Origin: Amoebophrya sp. AT5.2
Taxonomy: Eukaryota; Sar; Dinophyceae; Syndiniales; Amoebophryaceae
Assembly: GCA_005223375.1 (NCBI GenBank)
Contig: RXOD01004871.1
Coordinates: 1 to 17,579, forward strand
DNA: 17,579 nucleotides
Direction: 5' to 3'
In this document: positions 16,626 to 17,579 of the stretch, piece by piece
Layout of the letters: every line of letters begins with the position of its first letter
Numbering within the stretch: position 1 is the stretch's first letter
The notes under the pieces: model-generated
The model's input: only the letters and a program-made list of their open reading frames with translations
Told to the model about the DNA's origin: nothing
Database searches by the model: none
Program-made: the position numbers and the translations under genes

Positions 16626-17385
16626 CTGAAACAGGATAGGACAAATCGAAGGATAGAGTGACAGAGGTCAACACAAGTAGAGCATGGGTCGTAGATTAAG
16701 AGCAAGAGCTAAGTAAATCAAGTCCCACGACAGCTCGCACGTCGAGCTAATGCGGTTGGCGCGCGGGCGCCCCATCTGCGAACGCGCTGTCCACCGCAGC
16801 ACGATCTTAAACTTCGCGAACAGGCAGTCTCGATCTTGCCGTCGTGTCCCGGCGAAAAACGGCCAGAGTCACGACGAAGGAGCGCCCCATGGCTGTTTTC
16901 CAGGGCGGGGCGACGAATCGTGCGACGGCTCGGTCCGCCTGCAAACATCGCGAAATTGATCGGCCAAGCTGCTCCCGGTTTGTCGTAGCAGCCCGAAGTA
17001 GACAGAGCTTTTGGGCGCCATTCGGCACCAACGGTCAAACGCTCGTGCCCAAAAGTACAACCCGGTCATATTCGGGCGGATGACCACCCGACATCGCGGT
17101 CCGAGTCGACGCGGCGGTCCGCGAGTAACATTCTGCTTCACAAGAGATGAGAGGAGAACCGACGGTGACTGCAGCACTACCATAAGATTGAACCTCCGCA
17201 CAAGCGGCTTCACATCGCGCCGCGCGCCGCTCTCCACGGAGTTCTCTCACCGGGAAGTTCTCTCGCGGGCAGCAGGTATCTAGGAGAGCCACTCATACTT
17301 CAGGCAGCAGAGAGCACATTTCTCTCGATACGGAATGAAAAAGAACATGGCAGTAGTGTTAGAGATATCAGACGGCCCGAGCGGA

Positions 17386-17422
17386 GAGCTCCCTGGCCGC
17401 GGCCGCAAAGCGGCTTGAGCTC
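17386..17422. repeat. Nested GC-rich inverted repeat
   Basis: GAGCTC at 17386-17391 and 17417-17422 can pair as an outer stem. Inside it, GCCGC (17402-17406) and GCGGC (17410-17414) form a stem with an AAA loop, beside the palindrome GGCCGCGGCC (17395-17404). Confidence 0.65.
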
Positions 17423-17496
17423 GACACGCAATGCCAGCAAGCGCGCCCGCACTCAGTTTTTTAATAAATAAACGCAAGTGCAATTACAATTAATTA

Positions 17497-17573
17497 GCGC
17501 GGAAGCGCGAGACCCGGCGAACCGGGCGTGGAGGATTCTACCTCCGCACTGATTACTCAGTGCTTCTTGAAGC
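17497..17573. repeat. Run of five adjacent small hairpins
   Basis: Plus-strand stems and loops in order: GCGC/GGAA/GCGC (17497-17508); CCCGG/CGAA/CCGGG (17513-17526); GGAGG/ATTCTA/CCTCC (17530-17545, extendable by a wobble and a G-C pair); GCACTGA/TTAC/TCAGTGC (17546-17563, seven perfect pairs); GCTT/CTTG/AAGC (17562-17573). On the minus strand the second and fourth have UUCG and GUAA tetraloops. Together they cover nearly the whole segment. I could not fit it to a tRNA cloverleaf or any named RNA. Confidence 0.6.
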
Positions 17574-17579
17574 TGGTAC

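Larger units (their letters stand above)
16058..17579. other. Gene-free right end with inverted repeats
   Basis: No ORF here has an ATG start together with protein-like content. The 157-codon minus frame at 16705 starts with TTG and looks random. The stretch contains a 10-bp inverted repeat (16580-16625) and a series of short hairpins (17386-17573). Small exons of a gene entering from the right cannot be excluded. Confidence 0.5.

Noticed and set aside
16232..16705. 157-codon minus-strand ORF
   Set aside because: The first codon is TTG, the only later Met codons are near the middle, and the composition looks random.
17497..17579. tRNA gene or tRNA-derived SINE
   Set aside because: The minus strand has a CCCGGTTCGCCGGG piece like a T arm, but the loop is four bases instead of seven and no acceptor, D or anticodon arms of the right size can be placed.

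Overview
The window looks like nuclear DNA of a dinoflagellate or close relative. The main evidence is a spliced minus-strand gene at the left end (2406 down to 492, continuing past base 1). Its joined exons give an Arg/Ser-rich N-terminus followed by KH-type RNA-binding repeats with GKHG, GKNG and GKQG loops, in an arrangement I associate with dinoflagellate multi-KH proteins. Introns, GT-AG junctions, large intron-poor ORFs and the placement of every credible coding block on one strand fit an alveolate with one-way gene arrays. The few introns in the large ORFs make me lean towards a compact syndinian-type genome, but that is inference.

Layout from right to left, which is the direction of transcription. 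16058-17579: no gene seen; inverted repeats and a dense run of small hairpins at the far right. 16057-15635: a small secreted, Cys-containing protein. 15634-14741: no gene seen. 14740-13922: a Ser/acid-rich protein with an N-terminal hydrophobic segment. 13676-9045 and 8794-3824: two very large ORFs (1543 and 1656 codons) of unrecognised families. 3805-2933: a third ORF of 290 codons. 2932-2407: spacer with an 85-bp tandem repeat. 2406-492: the KH gene. 491-1: its next intron, with a G-run inverted repeat.

The three long ORFs 13676-2933 may form one gene. The first ends at a possible donor (AAC/GTATGA), the second is preceded by a pyrimidine-rich acceptor (CCCCTTTTAG/CAG) in the same phase, and the second and third can be joined at CAG/GTACGT and CTCAG/TTT, also in phase 0. 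That would give a protein of about 3,450 residues. Separate trans-spliced genes explain the same signals.

The most unusual DNA-level signal is a 59-nt module in the 5' part of the 1543-codon ORF that recurs, 58/59 identical and in the same reading frame, near the 3' end of the neighbouring 272-codon gene, with a third partial copy inside that gene. No mobile element, CRISPR array, tRNA or rRNA could be supported.
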